This document shows positions 7,117-7,627 of a DNA stretch of 7,627 nt, piece after piece. The DNA lies in the NCBI GenBank assembly GCA_003695505.1, contig RFIY01000020.1, forward strand, positions 1 to 7,627. Reading direction: 5' to 3'. Position 1 is the stretch's first letter. Every line of letters starts with the position of its first letter. Source of the stretch: J088 sp003695505 [NCBI: Candidatus Dadabacteria bacterium]. Its GTDB lineage: Bacteria > J088. The translations under genes were made by a program, and so were the position numbers. The notes beneath the pieces are model-generated. The model made no database searches. It saw nothing but the letters and a program-made list of their open reading frames with translations, and had not been told where the DNA came from.

Positions 7117-7459
7117 GGGGGTGATATGGGTTCGACGGGGCACAGGAAGCGACCTGCTGCACGCCGAGGCGCTGGACCTCGTAATAACCGGCACCTTAAA
7201 CACAACTGCAGAACCTGAGTTCGCACTCGCAGCTTAATTGCTGCGACGTCCGTGGCCTGACGCCGTCTAGGGTCACGGGCGCCAACAGACGGCTGGGCTG
7301 AAGCCTTTGCCCTTCGGGCGGATGCCGAGAAAACAGAAGGGCTGGCCCGATCCGGATCCCGTGCGCCGGAGCCGGACCGGGTGAAACAAAAGGCGTACTA
7401 AGCGTGTAGACGCAGGCGTGGAAGTGTCTCGGACGGGGGTTCGATTCCCCCCACCTCCA
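7117..7459 (+). ncRNA. ssrA: Transfer-messenger RNA (tmRNA)
   Basis: One-piece tmRNA of about 343 nucleotides, which rescues stalled ribosomes with SmpB and tags their products for proteolysis. The 5' end GGGGGTGATATGGGTTCGAC matches the conserved tmRNA start. Its first seven bases pair with CACCTCC at 7452-7458 (one G-U pair) to make the acceptor stem. The T-arm is GGGGG (7435-7439), loop TTCGATT (7440-7446), CCCCC (7447-7451). The segment around 7394-7434 (TACTAAGC.TGTAGA, then TCTCGGACG) matches the conserved 3' tRNA-like domain. The middle holds the tag frame and GC-rich pseudoknot-like helices. After the discriminator A (7459) the sequence is TTC, so CCA is not encoded and must be added by the CCA-adding enzyme. 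This differs from E. coli, whose gene encodes CCA. Identity is near certain; the exact 3' end could be called up to 7462 by covariance models. Confidence 0.97.
7208..7237 (+). other. tmRNA proteolysis-tag reading frame
   Basis: The frame GCA GAA CCT GAG TTC GCA CTC GCA GCT TAA encodes AEPEFALAA and a stop. The resume codon GCA falls at tmRNA nucleotide 92, close to nucleotide 90 in E. coli. The stop lies, as usual, in the loop region of a helix (CGCAGC at 7228-7233 pairs with GCTGCG after the TTAATT loop). The ALAA end is the usual ClpXP/ClpAP degron. The start of the tag is inferred, since the preceding codons (AAC ACA ACT) are also in frame. Confidence 0.75.
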
Positions 7460-7497
7460 TTCTGCGTCGCTCGCCTACGGCGAGCTATGCAGAATGG
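7457..7497 (+). terminator. Long hairpin at the 3' end of ssrA, possible transcript end or REP-like element
   Basis: CCATTCTGC (7457-7465) pairs with GCAGAATGG (7489-7497). A 3x3 internal loop (GTC/TAT) leads to an inner stem GCTCGCC (7469-7475) / GGCGAGC (7479-7485) with a three-base loop. The left arm starts in the last two acceptor-stem bases and the discriminator of tmRNA. No T-tract follows, so it is not a classical intrinsic terminator. It could block 3' exonucleases or act as a REP-type hairpin. Confidence 0.4.
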
Positions 7498-7627
7498 ATT
7501 CTGCGAAGCTTCAGCGAAGCAGAATCTCACAGCGTCGCTCGCCTGCGGCGAGCTATGCAGAATGGATTCTGCGAAGCTTTAGCGAAGCAGAAGCTCACAG
7601 CGTCGCTCGCCTGCGGCGAGCTATGCA
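7464..7627. repeat. 68-base tandem repeat with internal hairpins (2.4 copies, continuing past the edge)
   Basis: Unit 1 is 7464-7531, unit 2 is 7532-7599, and the first 28 bases of unit 3 are 7600-7627. Units 1 and 2 differ at three of 68 positions (A/G in the first hairpin loop, C/T in the second, T/G near the end). The 28 bases of unit 3 match unit 2 exactly. Each unit holds a GCTCGCC/GGCGAGC hairpin and a second one (GCTTC-AGC-GAAGC in unit 1), plus a GCAGAAT-GG-ATTCTGC dyad between them. The design resembles REP/BIME-type intergenic repeats. No coding function is seen. Confidence 0.9.

Noticed and set aside
6854-7162. Minus-strand 102-codon frame across the ssrA upstream region
   Set aside because: It starts inside ssrA, runs over the promoter region and overlaps the 5' end of the methyltransferase gene. 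No recognisable domain is present.
7273-7530. Minus-strand 85-codon frame containing GGGGNRTPVR
   Set aside because: It is antisense to the tmRNA 3' domain. This peptide is a well-known false protein from tRNA/tmRNA antisense translation.
7464-7627. CRISPR-like reading of the tandem repeats
   Set aside because: The 68-base units are contiguous and almost identical throughout, with no variable spacers between short repeats.

Overview
The window comes from a GC-rich bacterium. The one-piece tmRNA, whose tag ends in Ala-Leu-Ala-Ala, and the style of the polysaccharide genes fit a proteobacterium, most likely a gammaproteobacterium. I cannot name the genus from sequence alone. The region is a surface-polysaccharide (O-antigen or exopolysaccharide) locus that ends at the housekeeping gene ssrA.

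Layout. From the left edge to about 4994, five plus-strand genes are packed without gaps: the 3' end of an ABC-2 permease (Wzm type), a Wzt-type ATPase with a C-terminal extension, a 100-residue two-helix membrane protein, a 710-residue multi-spanning O-antigen ligase/polymerase-like protein, and a GT4 glycosyltransferase. The junctions are TGATG, TGATG, an overlap of about 11 bases and ATGA, so the run is probably one operon with coupled translation. Two minus-strand genes converge on it with a 10-base gap: a GT-B-like glycosyltransferase (5005-6006) and, upstream of it in transcription, an FkbM-type methyltransferase (6009-6872). Positions 6873-7116 are a divergent non-coding region with candidate promoter elements and dyads. 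ssrA (tmRNA) follows at 7117-7459. Directly on its 3' end starts a 68-base tandem repeat with internal hairpins that runs off the window.

How the genes work together (inference from families). Glycosyltransferases build a lipid-linked glycan in the cytoplasm, the Wzm/Wzt transporter exports it, and the ligase-like membrane protein would transfer or polymerise it on the periplasmic side. The FkbM protein could O-methylate a sugar, perhaps a chain terminus recognised by the Wzt C-terminal domain.

Main points for a second look: a degenerate GT2-like domain fused in front of the ligase-like membrane domain; the small membrane protein inside the export operon; a tmRNA without an encoded CCA whose last bases form part of the first repeat hairpin; and an unusual predicted tmRNA tag (AEPEFALAA). 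I found no clear evidence of a wholly new system.
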